This document shows positions 1 to 7,512 of a stretch of 64,000 nt of DNA, one piece after another (the first letter of the stretch is position 1; every line of letters begins with the position of its first letter). Made by a program: the position numbers and the translations under genes. Location of the stretch: the NCBI RefSeq assembly GCF_009881055.1, contig NZ_WXFG01000026.1:1-64000 (forward strand), written 5' to 3'. This stretch comes from Peptoclostridium sp. GTDB lineage: Bacteria > Bacillota > Clostridia > Peptostreptococcales > Peptostreptococcaceae. Below the pieces are notes generated by a model that had not been told where the DNA came from, searched no databases, and was given only the letters and a program-made list of their open reading frames with translations.

Positions 1-70
1 CTTCGCGAAGGAGTTCAAGCACGATTGCGGCTTTCTCCTCAGGGGTCCAGTTTCTTCTCATTCTGCTCAT
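1..70 (-). CDS. Transposase OrfA, N-terminal fragment (cut by window edge)
   Basis: Minus-strand reading from ATG at 70 gives 23 residues with the WTPEEKAAIVLELL pattern typical of the helix-turn-helix start of IS3/IS911-type OrfA transposase proteins. A second in-frame ATG at 61 is an alternative start; neither has a strong ribosome site. OrfA binds the element's inverted repeats and is usually made with OrfB by frameshifting. The gene continues beyond base 1, so intactness cannot be judged. Confidence 0.6.
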   Translation of the reverse strand, partial: MSRMRRNWTPEEKAAIVLELLRE

Positions 71-107
71 ATTCTTATTTTATCTTATTTTTTAGAATCT
101 GTGTCCA
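1..107 (-). mobile_element. Right-hand end of an IS3-like insertion sequence
   Basis: A transposase OrfA start lies on the minus strand and reads out of the window to the left. Upstream of it the sequence read on the minus strand begins TGGACACAGATTCT at about position 107, a TG-starting terminus of the kind IS3-family elements carry. The boundary at 107 is inferred from this motif only; the other end and any target duplication are outside the window. Confidence 0.5.
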
Positions 108-255
108 ATGCTATGTGTACATTTTAAAGTAATGGGAATGAGTAGTAATATATTAATTGTGTTGGTGCATACAACCATTTATGGCAGGCGTAATCCAATT
201 GCGTAAATATTGATAAATAATTAACAAAACATATAATATTCAGGAGGGAACCGAA

Positions 256-441
256 ATGTTAGTTTTAGGCAGGAAGCCAGGAGAATATGTAATGATTGGA
301 GACCATATAAAGGTGCAGGTGGTCAAGAGTGAAAATGGAAATTTGAGACTTGCAATAGATGCTCCAAGGGAGTATCCGATTACGCGTGGGGAGATATACG
401 AAGAGAGCCTTGAAAAGAAACAGGCTATGGCTTGCGTGTAA
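256..441 (+). CDS. csrA: Carbon storage regulator / flagellin translational repressor CsrA
   Basis: A 61-residue protein of normal CsrA length starting MLVLGRKPGE, the classic N-terminal strand with the conserved GRKPGE stretch, followed by the IKVQVV and LAIDAP strands. CsrA is a dimeric RNA-binding protein that blocks ribosome access at GGA motifs. The start follows an AGGAGG at 242-247. The gene lies immediately ahead of flagellin, and the flagellin leader carries CsrA-type sites, so direct repression as in Bacillus subtilis hag is likely. The usual partner fliW, commonly just upstream, is absent here: the upstream side is occupied by an IS end. Confidence 0.95.
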   Translation: MLVLGRKPGEYVMIGDHIKVQVVKSENGNLRLAIDAPREYPITRGEIYEESLEKKQAMACV

Positions 442-511
442 CATATTATATCAATGCATTATGACATATGTAAAAACCATAAAACATACAATATTACATA
501 ATATAATTTAC

Positions 512-538
512 TCAAGGAAGAGTTGATTAGTCCGATTC
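512..538 (+). promoter_or_regulatory. Sigma-28 (SigD/FliA) promoter of flagellin
   Basis: TCAA at 512-515, 15 bases, then TCCGATTC at 531-538. This matches the sigma-28 layout TAAA-N15-GCCGATAA with exact spacing. A transcript would start near 545 and have a leader of about 115 bases before the flagellin start at 661. Confidence 0.7.
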
Positions 539-611
539 AAATGGATTTTGAATGGACATATCAGCTTTTTTTTATTTTCGTTATCACGCCGCAAGGCTTG
601 ATATATATCAA

Positions 612-650
612 TTGCGGGAAAGGAAGCCCGCAAAACAAAAACAGGGAGGT
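612..650 (+). promoter_or_regulatory. CsrA-binding-type hairpin and Shine-Dalgarno site in flagellin leader
   Basis: TTGCGGG (612-618) pairs perfectly with CCCGCAA (627-633) around the loop AAAGGAAG, so GGA (622-624) is displayed in the loop, the standard high-affinity CsrA site. A second GGA (645-647) lies inside the Shine-Dalgarno GGGAGG (644-649). Two sites, one looped and one over the ribosome site, repeat the design known for Bacillus subtilis hag. Binding is inferred. Confidence 0.7.
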
Positions 651-660
651 AGTAGTAACA

Positions 661-2022
661 ATGATAATCAACCACAATATGAACGCAATGAATGCTCACA
701 GAAATATGATGGGTAACACTGCAGCAGCAGGAAAATCAATGGAGAAACTTTCTTCTGGCTTAAGAATTAATAAGGCTGGAGACGATGCAGCAGGTCTTGC
801 TATATCCGAAAAGATGAGAGGACAAATAAGAGGGCTTGACCAAGCATCAAGAAATGGACAAGACGCTATATCTATGGTTCAAACAGGTGAAGGTGCATTA
901 AATGAAACTCACTCAATTCTTCAAAGAATGAGAGAGTTAGCAGTACAAGCATCAAATGATACTAATACTGCAGATGACCGTTCACAAATACAAAAAGAAG
1001 TTAACCAACTAACTGAAGAAATTAACAGAATAGGTAACAACACAGAATTTAATACAAAAAAATTATTAAATGGCGATGCTAAGGGTGCAGGTACTTCTGG
1101 AGCAGTACAAGAAAGTGTAAAATTTGATTTAACAGGTATTGTTGCAGGTGCAACTGGTAACACTAAATTAACGATAGGTGGAACTGAATATACAATATCA
1201 TATGATGCGACAGTGGCAAATAATAATGATGGTAGTGCAGATGTAGTTAATGCTGGTACTAAAACTATCAAGCTTGCTACAATGACTTCTGATCCAAATG
1301 AATTAGGAGATCGTTTAAAAGCTGCATTCGAAACTATGCGTGGAGCAGATCCATCTTTATCAATAGCTGAGTTTGATTTCACTAGTGATGGTGGTGAAGG
1401 ACTTACAATTACAGCTAGAGTTGGTGGAAGTTTTGATGGTCAAGCAGGAGATGGGCAGATTAAATTTAAGAGTGGAACAAATCCTACAACAACTCAAGTA
1501 GCTGAAGGCTCAAATGGAACAAATGGTACGTTAACATTCCAAGTTGGAGCAAATAACGACCAACAAGTATCATTATCTGTTAATGATATGAGAGCAGTTG
1601 CATTAGGAATTGCAAGCACTAGTGCGGGAGCTGACGCGGATGCCGGTGCTGGTGATGCTGCATTTGCATCTGGAGCAGATAATCAAATAACTAAAGATGT
1701 TACAAGTGGAACTGAGTATGCTCTAGATTTATCAAGTGCAGCTAAGGCTACTGATGCAGTTAAAGTTATTGATGAGGCTATAAAATCAGTTTCAACAGAA
1801 CGTTCAAAACTTGGTGCATTCCAAAATAGATTAGAGCACACAATAGCTAACCTTGGAACAGCTTCTGAAAACTTAACAGCAGCTGAATCAAGAGTTAGAG
1901 ACGTAGACATGGCTAAAGAAATGATGCAGTTCTCAAAGAATAACATCCTTAGCCAAGCTGCTCAAGCTATGCTGGCTCAAGCAAATCAACAACCTCAAGG
2001 AGTTCTTCAGCTTCTAAGATAA
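661..2022 (+). CDS. hag: Flagellin (flagellar filament protein)
   Basis: A 453-residue flagellin exported by the flagellar type III apparatus and polymerised into the filament. The N-terminal D0/D1 region starts MIINHNMNAMNAHRNM and has the SSGLRINKAGDDAAGLAISEKM signature. The C-terminal D1/D0 region ends in the LAQANQQPQGVLQLL pattern. The middle, roughly residues 145-350, is a variable, Gly/Asp/Thr-rich D2/D3 insert. I start at 661 because GGGAGG sits just upstream and the sequence before it is not flagellin-like, although the frame is open from 523. Codon use is more A+T-rich than in the neighbours, as expected for a very highly expressed gene. It is preceded by a sigma-28 promoter and a CsrA-type leader. 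Confidence 0.97.
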   Translation: MIINHNMNAMNAHRNMMGNTAAAGKSMEKLSSGLRINKAGDDAAGLAISEKMRGQIRGLDQASRNGQDAISMVQTGEGALNETHSILQRMRELAVQASNDTNTADDRSQIQKEVNQLTEEINRIGNNTEFNTKKLLNGDAKGAGTSGAVQESVKFDLTGIVAGATGNTKLTIGGTEYTISYDATVANNNDGSADVVNAGTKTIKLATMTSDPNELGDRLKAAFETMRGADPSLSIAEFDFTSDGGEGLTITARVGGSFDGQAGDGQIKFKSGTNPTTTQVAEGSNGTNGTLTFQVGANNDQQVSLSVNDMRAVALGIASTSAGADADAGAGDAAFASGADNQITKDVTSGTEYALDLSSAAKATDAVKVIDEAIKSVSTERSKLGAFQNRLEHTIANLGTASENLTAAESRVRDVDMAKEMMQFSKNNILSQAAQAMLAQANQQPQGVLQLLR

Positions 2023-2031
2023 TTTAAGTGA

Positions 2032-2069
2032 CGTGCCTGACACGAGCTTACGAACTTATGGGAGAATCA
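2032..2069 (+). repeat. Flagellar-region intergenic repeat, copy 1
   Basis: Core GCCTGACACGAGCTTACGAA followed by CTTATGGGAGAAT. It matches copies at 2155, 2756 and 16207. Its last bases overlap the left arm of the flagellin terminator. Confidence 0.5.
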
Positions 2070-2092
2070 GTCTTCGGACTGGTTCTTCTTTT
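2063..2092 (+). terminator. Rho-independent terminator of flagellin
   Basis: AGAATCAGTC (2063-2072) pairs with GACTGGTTCT (2077-2086) around a TTCG tetraloop, followed by a T-rich tail. Confidence 0.85.
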
Positions 2093-2154
2093 TATCTGGA
2101 TAACTATTCGTTAAAACTATATTCAGAGAATAGTGCGCTTGGTTTAAAAATAGC

Positions 2155-2195
2155 TGAGCCTGCCAAGAGCGTATGAACTTATTGGAGAATAAGTA
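2155..2195 (+). repeat. Flagellar-region intergenic repeat, copy 2
   Basis: Core GCCTGCCAAGAGCGTATGAA followed by CTTATTGGAGAATAAGT. It is the copy closest to copy 1, including the shared GAACTTAT and GGAGAAT blocks, but it has no terminator hairpin after it. Confidence 0.5.
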
Positions 2196-2234
2196 TTTGG
2201 ACATTGTTTTTGGCATATTGCAGTGAATTTGATG

Positions 2235-2264
2235 TTGACACAACTAAAATCAAAATCATATGAT
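2235..2264 (+). promoter_or_regulatory. Sigma-A-type promoter ahead of the FlaG-like gene
   Basis: TTGACA (2235-2240), 18 bases, TATGAT (2259-2264). The -35 box is consensus. It would give a leader of about 90 bases. Confidence 0.55.
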
Positions 2265-2361
2265 ATTATTGCATTTGAATTAGAGATTGGTTATATGGGT
2301 ATACTTTAAAAACGGTAATTCCTTTATGCTGTTGCTCGAATAAATTATCAAAGGAGAGTGA

Positions 2362-2730
2362 ATGCTGATGTCAACTATTAACCTAGGCACTGTCTCAGGG
2401 CACTCATACCCTACGGTGGAAATCAAGTCCCTGCCAGAAATAAAAACTCCGGCCGTGCAAGAAATTGAGCAGCAGAGCAAGGCGCAGGGAAGGAAAGAAA
2501 TCGGAGAGAGGGCCCATGAGGCGGCGCTGCAGCATCTGGCAAAGCTTCTCCATCACAAGGACATACAGGTTTCAACATACATGGATACACGCTCGGGTCT
2601 CAAGAATACCGTCATTACAGACGGGGAAACGGGCAGGACAATTGCGGAGCTTCCTCCGGCAGCAGTAATAGAGATTACCGAGAAGGCCAGAGAAAAACAC
2701 ATCGGCTGGATAGTCGATGTCATGACTTAA
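2362..2730 (+). CDS. FlaG-like flagellar protein
   Basis: A 122-residue protein whose C-terminal half (from about residue 60) has the FlaG pattern: a strand, the DGETGRTIAELPPAAVIEI motif comparable to D-x-x-T-x-E-V-I-R-x-I-P-P-E in FlaG, then a short amphipathic helix. The N-terminal part is charged and unstructured-looking. FlaG proteins influence filament length and are usually near fliD. This is a second, more divergent copy; the canonical one is at 14169. AAGGAGAG (2351-2358) fits either ATG 2362 or ATG 2368, so the first two residues are uncertain. Confidence 0.7.
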   Translation: MLMSTINLGTVSGHSYPTVEIKSLPEIKTPAVQEIEQQSKAQGRKEIGERAHEAALQHLAKLLHHKDIQVSTYMDTRSGLKNTVITDGETGRTIAELPPAAVIEITEKAREKHIGWIVDVMT

Positions 2731-2755
2731 AGCTCTGGTGACTAAAAATAGCAAA

Positions 2756-2789
2756 GCCTGACAAGGGCTTATGAACATATTCGAATACT
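2756..2789 (+). repeat. Flagellar-region intergenic repeat, copy 3
   Basis: Core GCCTGACAAGGGCTTATGAA followed by CATATTCGAATACT, behind the FlaG-like gene. The first 20 bases align well with copies 1 and 2; the 3' part diverges. Confidence 0.5.
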
Positions 2790-2875
2790 TGACACCAATG
2801 GAAGAAACCGTGATGAACTCTAGGAAGGATAACATGATATAATAGATTTAATAAGAAAAATGCGGAGGCGAGAAT

Positions 2876-3055
2876 ATGGACATAGCAGCACTGTCAATAG
2901 TTATGAACCAGTCAAAGGTACAGCAGGATGCGGGGATTGCGGTAATGAAGATGGCAATGGATGCAGGAAAGGAAACTGCAGCCAAAATTACAGATATGAT
3001 AGAGACTGTGGCTGTGGATCCCAACAGGGGCAGGCACATCGACATAAAGGGTTAG
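2876..3055 (+). CDS. YjfB-family putative motility protein
   Basis: A 59-residue reading frame starting MDIAALSIVMNQSKVQQDAG and containing VMKMAMDAG, the pattern of the short YjfB family often found beside flagellin or chemotaxis genes in Firmicutes. Function is unknown. CGGAGG (2863-2868) lies 7 bases before the ATG. A longer open frame over the same bases (2860-3096) reads as cysteine/glycine nonsense and starts over this ribosome site, so I reject it. A terminator follows at 3134, so the gene probably shares a transcript with the FlaG-like gene. Confidence 0.75.
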   Translation: MDIAALSIVMNQSKVQQDAGIAVMKMAMDAGKETAAKITDMIETVAVDPNRGRHIDIKG

Positions 3056-3133
3056 CAATGAGCCTTATGGCATCGCAGGTCAGGTCGCTTGATTAGGAAA
3101 GCAGAGTAACAGAATACGGGAAGATACTTTAGT

Positions 3134-3178
3134 TAGCACTGATGGCTGAAAAACAGCTGTAGTGCTATTTTTATTTTT
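3134..3178 (+). terminator. Rho-independent terminator after the YjfB-like gene
   Basis: TAGCACT (3134-3140) pairs with AGTGCTA (3161-3167), with an inner GGCTG/CAGCT stem, and is followed by ATTTTTATTTTTT. Confidence 0.8.
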
Positions 3179-3205
3179 TGGCTGGAAATATTTCTTGTAA
3201 AGGGC

Positions 3206-3270
3206 TTTACAAAAATGGAAACAGAGGATATACTAACTGTAACAACTGTACTAATTATAATAATACAGTT
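3206..3270 (+). promoter_or_regulatory. Promoter and palindromic operator of the GntR-ABC operon
   Basis: TTTACA (3206-3211), 17 bases, TATACT (3229-3234) form a good sigma-A promoter. Just downstream, AACTGTA (3244-3250) and TACAGTT (3264-3270) are perfect inverted repeats with a 13-base spacer, covering the likely start of the transcript. An extra TAACTGT half-site is at 3234-3240. This is the expected place for autorepression by the GntR protein encoded next. Confidence 0.7.
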
Positions 3271-3290
3271 AATGCGAAAGAGGTGAATAA

Positions 3291-3680
3291 ATGTTTGAGC
3301 TTGATTTGAGAAGCCGCGTCCCGATATACGAGCAGCTTGTGGAGAAGCTAAAGAAGCTTATAATAAGCGACATGTTAAGAGAAAACGAGCAGCTGCCGGC
3401 AGTGAGGACTCTGGCTAAGGAGCTGACTATAAATCCGAACACAATACAAAAGGCTTACAGGGAGCTTGAGCGGCAGGGGTACATATACTCCATTCCAGGC
3501 AAGGGAAGCTTCGTGAGCGAATCTAAAAGCGGGGTGAATATTGAAAAGATGAACGAGCTGAAGGCAGAGCTGGAAAAGATAGTGTCGGAGCTTATATTCA
3601 TGGGAACCGACAAGGGGGAGCTTATAGAGCTCATAGAAAATGTCGGAGATAACGGAAAAAGGGGTGAGGGAGATGATTAG
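3291..3680 (+). CDS. GntR-family transcriptional regulator, YtrA subfamily
   Basis: A 129-residue regulator. Residues 1-75 form the GntR winged helix-turn-helix, with the IYEQLVEKLKKLI start, the LPAVRTLAKEL recognition helix region and the GYIYSIPGKGSFV wing. The short C-terminal helix of about 40 residues, instead of a large ligand domain, is typical of YtrA regulators, which repress the ABC exporter operon they belong to. The gene overlaps the next ATPase start by 8 bases, and a palindromic operator lies over the operon promoter. Confidence 0.9.
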   Translation: MFELDLRSRVPIYEQLVEKLKKLIISDMLRENEQLPAVRTLAKELTINPNTIQKAYRELERQGYIYSIPGKGSFVSESKSGVNIEKMNELKAELEKIVSELIFMGTDKGELIELIENVGDNGKRGEGDD

Positions 3681-4572
3681 GGCTCAAGGCGTTTCGAAAT
3701 CGTACCATGACGTGCTGGCACTCAGCGGCGTCAATCTAGATGTCAGAAGAGGAAGCATATACGGCCTTATAGGCTCTAACGGCGCGGGCAAGACTACTCT
3801 CCTTAAGATACTCTCGGGTATATACAGACAGGACAAGGGCAGATTGGAGATAGACGCCCAGGAGGTGTTCGAAAACGAGGGCCTAAAGCAGAGGGTGATT
3901 TTCATACCGGACAGCCCGTATTTCCTGCCCCAGCACACAATAGACGGCATGGCGGAGTTCTACAGGGGAGTATATGAAAACTTCAGCGACGAGCGCTATG
4001 AGAAGCTTAAGGAAGTTTTCCAGATAGACACGGGCAAGAAGATAGAGTCGCTCTCAAAGGGAATGCAAAGGCAGGTGGCATTCTGGCTGGCGCTTTCCAT
4101 GATGCCGGACCTTCTGGTGCTCGACGAGCCCCTTGACGGGCTGGATCCGGTGGTAAGGCAGAGGGTCAAGAATCTGCTTATACAGGATGTGGCTCAAAGG
4201 GACATGAGTGTAGTCATATCCTCCCACAACCTGAGGGAGCTTGAGGACATATGCGACTCAATTGGCATACTCCACAGGGGTGAGATGGTGGCGCAAAAGG
4301 ATATAGACGACTTCAAGTCGGACGTGCACAAGATACAGGTCGCCTTCAGGGATATGGTAGGGCCGAGGCTCTACGAGGGTATGGACGTGCTCTATCGGGA
4401 AGAGCGTGGGAGTGTCAGCATGCTCATAGTAAAGGGCAGAAAGGCAGAGGTGATTTCGAGATTCAGGGAGCTTCAGCCTGTGATACTCGACATATTGCCT
4501 CTGACTCTCGAGGAGATATTCATATACGAAATGGGGGATATAGGATATGCGATTAAAGACGTCTTTATTTAG
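3673..4572 (+). CDS. ABC transporter ATP-binding protein (YtrB/EcsA-like)
   Basis: A 299-residue ABC-2-type ATPase. The Walker A motif GSNGAGKTT is at residues 34-42, the signature region is SLSKGMQRQ, and Walker B is LLVLDEPLDGLD, followed by the switch His in SSHNL. A C-terminal domain of about 80 residues follows, as in drug or antimicrobial-peptide exporters. I start at ATG 3673, where GGTGAGGGAG lies upstream, rather than the further-upstream ATG 3640. It overlaps gntR upstream and the permease downstream by 26 bases. Substrate unknown; YtrA-linked exporters commonly respond to cell-wall-active compounds. Confidence 0.9.
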   Translation: MIRAQGVSKSYHDVLALSGVNLDVRRGSIYGLIGSNGAGKTTLLKILSGIYRQDKGRLEIDAQEVFENEGLKQRVIFIPDSPYFLPQHTIDGMAEFYRGVYENFSDERYEKLKEVFQIDTGKKIESLSKGMQRQVAFWLALSMMPDLLVLDEPLDGLDPVVRQRVKNLLIQDVAQRDMSVVISSHNLRELEDICDSIGILHRGEMVAQKDIDDFKSDVHKIQVAFRDMVGPRLYEGMDVLYREERGSVSMLIVKGRKAEVISRFRELQPVILDILPLTLEEIFIYEMGDIGYAIKDVFI

Positions 4573-6526
4573 CAGGGCCGTATTCTTAAACGACATTAAA
4601 AGGTTCACCTGGGCCTTCATAGGGTATTTTGTAATGCTCTCCCTTGCAGTGCCTATACAGCTTATAATGAAGGCCGGCTATCTGGAAGAAATCGGGTCCT
4701 TTACAGTAGCTGACAACCCGTTGGCTATGATATTCAGATTCAGGAGTTTTGACATGATGCTCATGGCGGTGGTGCCGATTCTTGCGGGGGTGTTCCTGTT
4801 CAGGTACATGCAGTCAAAACGGAGCGCGGACATGTACCACTCGCTTCCGGTTTGCAGGGATGCTGTGTTCAACTCGAAGCTGGCCGTGGGGGCATTGCTT
4901 TGCTCGCTGCCTGTGGTTGCAACCGGCATAATATGCATGGCCATAAGAAGCTACATAGGGCTGCAGGAGTACTTTACGCTAAATGCTGTGCTCAACTGGA
5001 TGTACATAAGCGTGCTCTTCAACATGACGCTGCTCCTTGCAAGCGTGCTTGTGGGAATGACTACGGGAATATCGGTGATGCAGGGCGCGCTGACGTACAT
5101 ATACCTGTTCCTTCCCATCGGCCTGAGCACGCTCGTTATACTGAACATAGAGCCATTCATGCACGGCTTCAGCGCGGACTACTACATGACGCAGAAAATG
5201 ATGTATTTTTCTCCGCTTGCAAGGATGGCAGAGCTAAGTTCGAAATTCACACTGAAACCAATGGAGATAGGAGGTTATGTAGCGGCGTGCATAGTAATGG
5301 CAGCGGCTGCAGTAATGCTCTACAGGATAAGAAAGACCGAGTCCTACTCCAGGGCGGTTGCGTTTGACGTGTTCGAGCCGGTATTCAAATACGGAGTTAC
5401 GTTCTGTTCCATGCTGCTTGGAGGCACTTTCTTCGGGCAGACGGGCGACAGCATGGGCTGGATGGTGTTCGGCTATGCTGCAGGCTCCGTAATAGGCTAT
5501 GTGGTCGTGCAGATGATACTCAAAAAATCATTCTCAATACTGGATTATAAAACATTTATAGGCTATGTGGGTTTTGTGGCTGCAGCAGTGCTGGTCTTTG
5601 GAGTGCTCAAGCTGGACGTAATGGGATTTGAAAAAAGTATACCGCAGGCAGATGAAGTGGACAGGGTATACATGGGGTACGGCATATATTCGTATATCGA
5701 TGGCTATGATGAAGCGTCTTTTTACACAAGCGCCGAAAACATAAAAAATGTGATAGCAATGCACAAGAAGATGGCGGGTGATGAGCGAGCTTTTGAGAGC
5801 AGGAATTCCGATAAGAACTCAGCGAGAATAAGCATAGCATATGAGCTTGAAGGCGGCAAAAGGCTTGTGAGGGATTACAACGTGCAGCTTGATGAGTACA
5901 GGGATTTTCTAAAGCCTATATACGAGTCCATGGAGTACAAGAGGGCCAACTATGGAATACTCAAGGTGTCTCCGGAGAATGTGGAAAAGATAACGCTAAG
6001 CCCCAATCAAAGCAGCAGGGTAAATGGCGTTTCCATAGTGGACCCGTCGGAGATAAGGGAGTTCATGGAGATTGCAGGAGGGGACATAAAGGACGCTACC
6101 TATGATGAGCTCGAGAATACAAGGGGCTGCACATCAAGCGTAAATATTATGCTGTCTAACAACAAGACTCTTTATTTCACATACAACAAAAGCTTCGACA
6201 AGACCAGAAACTGGCTGGAGCAGAAGGGATACCTCAGGGGAGCGGTCATAATGCCTGAGGACGTAAGCTATATTGTGGTGGAAAAGAGAAGCAACTCCGA
6301 TGCTTACACTATTGAAGACAATGAAGCGAAGGGCGGCAAGGCCATAAAGAGATTCGAAACCAGGGATAAGCAGCAGATAGCCGAGTGCCTTGATACGTTC
6401 GCTGACGGATACAAGAGTGACAATCAGTATATAATAGGGGTGTATACAGAAAGAATAGAGGAAGGATTCTACGGGACTTTCGATGAAGAATCTGTTCCGG
6501 ATTTCGTCCAGAGCTACTTCAAGTAA
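4547..6526 (+). CDS. ABC transporter permease with large C-terminal extracytoplasmic domain
   Basis: A 659-residue membrane protein. About eight hydrophobic segments lie within residues 15-370 in ABC-2 permease style (for example the IGYFVMLSLAVP and MMLMAVVPILAGVFL segments). A soluble C-terminal domain of about 290 residues follows, of the sort found in Clostridia next to YtrA-type regulators. It pairs with the upstream ATPase, whose reading frame it overlaps. It carries all the transmembrane helices of the operon, so the exporter is probably a homodimer of permease plus ATPase. The operon ends in a terminator at 6593. Confidence 0.85.
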   Translation: MRLKTSLFSRAVFLNDIKRFTWAFIGYFVMLSLAVPIQLIMKAGYLEEIGSFTVADNPLAMIFRFRSFDMMLMAVVPILAGVFLFRYMQSKRSADMYHSLPVCRDAVFNSKLAVGALLCSLPVVATGIICMAIRSYIGLQEYFTLNAVLNWMYISVLFNMTLLLASVLVGMTTGISVMQGALTYIYLFLPIGLSTLVILNIEPFMHGFSADYYMTQKMMYFSPLARMAELSSKFTLKPMEIGGYVAACIVMAAAAVMLYRIRKTESYSRAVAFDVFEPVFKYGVTFCSMLLGGTFFGQTGDSMGWMVFGYAAGSVIGYVVVQMILKKSFSILDYKTFIGYVGFVAAAVLVFGVLKLDVMGFEKSIPQADEVDRVYMGYGIYSYIDGYDEASFYTSAENIKNVIAMHKKMAGDERAFESRNSDKNSARISIAYELEGGKRLVRDYNVQLDEYRDFLKPIYESMEYKRANYGILKVSPENVEKITLSPNQSSRVNGVSIVDPSEIREFMEIAGGDIKDATYDELENTRGCTSSVNIMLSNNKTLYFTYNKSFDKTRNWLEQKGYLRGAVIMPEDVSYIVVEKRSNSDAYTIEDNEAKGGKAIKRFETRDKQQIAECLDTFADGYKSDNQYIIGVYTERIEEGFYGTFDEESVPDFVQSYFK

Positions 6527-6592
6527 TAAATAAAATAAGTTTCAGGGGGACAAAGAATCCAAGGTTCGGTTTGCAATGCATACAAAGATTAA

Positions 6593-6633
6593 AAGGCTCT
6601 TGCGGCTAGATTTTAAGTCGCAGGAGCCTTTTT
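6593..6633 (+). terminator. Rho-independent terminator of the GntR-ABC operon
   Basis: AAGGCTCTTGCGGC pairs along about 14 positions with GTCGCAGGAGCCTT, followed by TTTTT. The stem is nearly the same as that of the terminator at 13979, on the other side of the next locus. Confidence 0.9.
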
Positions 6634-6690
6634 GCGCAGACGACATAAAATTTGTCTATATATTACAAAAAATGAATAAATTATTTCGAT

Positions 6691-6719
6691 TTCATATTTT
6701 TATTCATAATAAGTATAAT
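6691..6719 (+). promoter_or_regulatory. Promoter of the importer-methyltransferase locus
   Basis: TTCATA (6691-6696), 17 bases, TATAAT (6714-6719). The -10 is consensus. It leaves a leader of about 35 bases before the first gene. Confidence 0.6.
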
Positions 6720-6761
6720 TTGTAATTGTAAAATGAAATTTACTGCAGTGAGGTCAATGAC

Positions 6762-7511
6762 ATGGCGGACAGAAAAAAGCACATATTGGGAGTTGAAAAT
6801 CTGAGCAAATCATTCGGACATGTTAGGGCAATTGAAAATGTGTCCGTTGATTTTTACGCAGGGGAGATTACTGCGATTGTTGGCGACAACGGCGCAGGAA
6901 AGTCCACGCTAATTAAGATGCTCTCGGGAGCCGAAAGGCCTGACAGAGGAAAAATATGCATAAATAAGGTGGAACACAACTTCTTCACGCCATCAGAGGC
7001 TATAGAGAATGGGATAGCGACTGTATATCAGGACCTTGGGCTTGTGAACTGCATGGACATAAGCTCGAATATTTTCCTTGGTCTGGAGCCGCTTAGAAAA
7101 GGCATATTTGTGGACAAGGCCAGGATGAAAAGGGAAAGTCGAGAGCTAATAGAAAAGCTCAGGATTGGAATATCTGACATGGACCTGCTTGCAGGAAACT
7201 TATCCGGGGGCCAAAGGCAGGCTCTTGCCATAGGCAGGGCTATAAAGCAGGGCGGCAGGATACTAATACTTGATGAGCCGACCGCAGCCATGGGGGTTAA
7301 GGAGACACAGCAGGTGATAGAGCTGCTTTTAAACCTTAAAACCCAGGGCTACACAATAATAATAATAACTCACAACATGCAACAGGTTTTTTCGCTGTCC
7401 GACAGGGTTGTTGTGATGAGGCAGGGAAGAGTTGCTGGAGACCTTTCTACAGGGGAGTCCTCGCACAACGAGGTTGTGGGACTAATAACCGGCATGGAAG
7501 GGGTAAGCTGA
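6762..7511 (+). CDS. Sugar-type ABC importer ATPase, single nucleotide-binding domain
   Basis: A 249-residue ATPase of the RbsA/FrcA group. The Walker A motif GDNGAGKST is at residues 41-49, the signature is LSGGQRQ, Walker B is ILILDEPTAAMG and the switch His is in ITHNM. Classic RbsA/MglA proteins are about 500 residues with two such domains; this one has a single complete domain, like the FrcA type, so it would work as a dimer. ATG 6762 follows a modest GAGGTC. The stop is separated from the permease start by a single base, so the two are translationally coupled. Substrate not deducible from sequence. Confidence 0.9.
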   Translation: MADRKKHILGVENLSKSFGHVRAIENVSVDFYAGEITAIVGDNGAGKSTLIKMLSGAERPDRGKICINKVEHNFFTPSEAIENGIATVYQDLGLVNCMDISSNIFLGLEPLRKGIFVDKARMKRESRELIEKLRIGISDMDLLAGNLSGGQRQALAIGRAIKQGGRILILDEPTAAMGVKETQQVIELLLNLKTQGYTIIIITHNMQQVFSLSDRVVVMRQGRVAGDLSTGESSHNEVVGLITGMEGVS

Positions 7512-7512
7512 G

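Larger units (their letters stand above)
2023..2361. other. Gene-free spacer behind flagellin
   Basis: The 339 bases hold the flagellin terminator (2063-2092), two copies of a short intergenic repeat (2032-2069 and 2155-2195) and a sigma-A-type promoter for the next gene (2235-2264). I see no coding sequence. Confidence 0.7.

Noticed and set aside
2860-3096. 78-residue plus-strand frame
   Set aside because: It overlaps the ribosome site of the YjfB-like gene and reads as Gly/Cys/Arg-rich nonsense; the 59-residue frame in another phase is recognisable.
4852-5367. 171-residue alternative frame within the ABC permease gene
   Set aside because: It is a shadow of the permease frame: Cys/His/Arg-rich composition, no ribosome site, no membrane or domain pattern.
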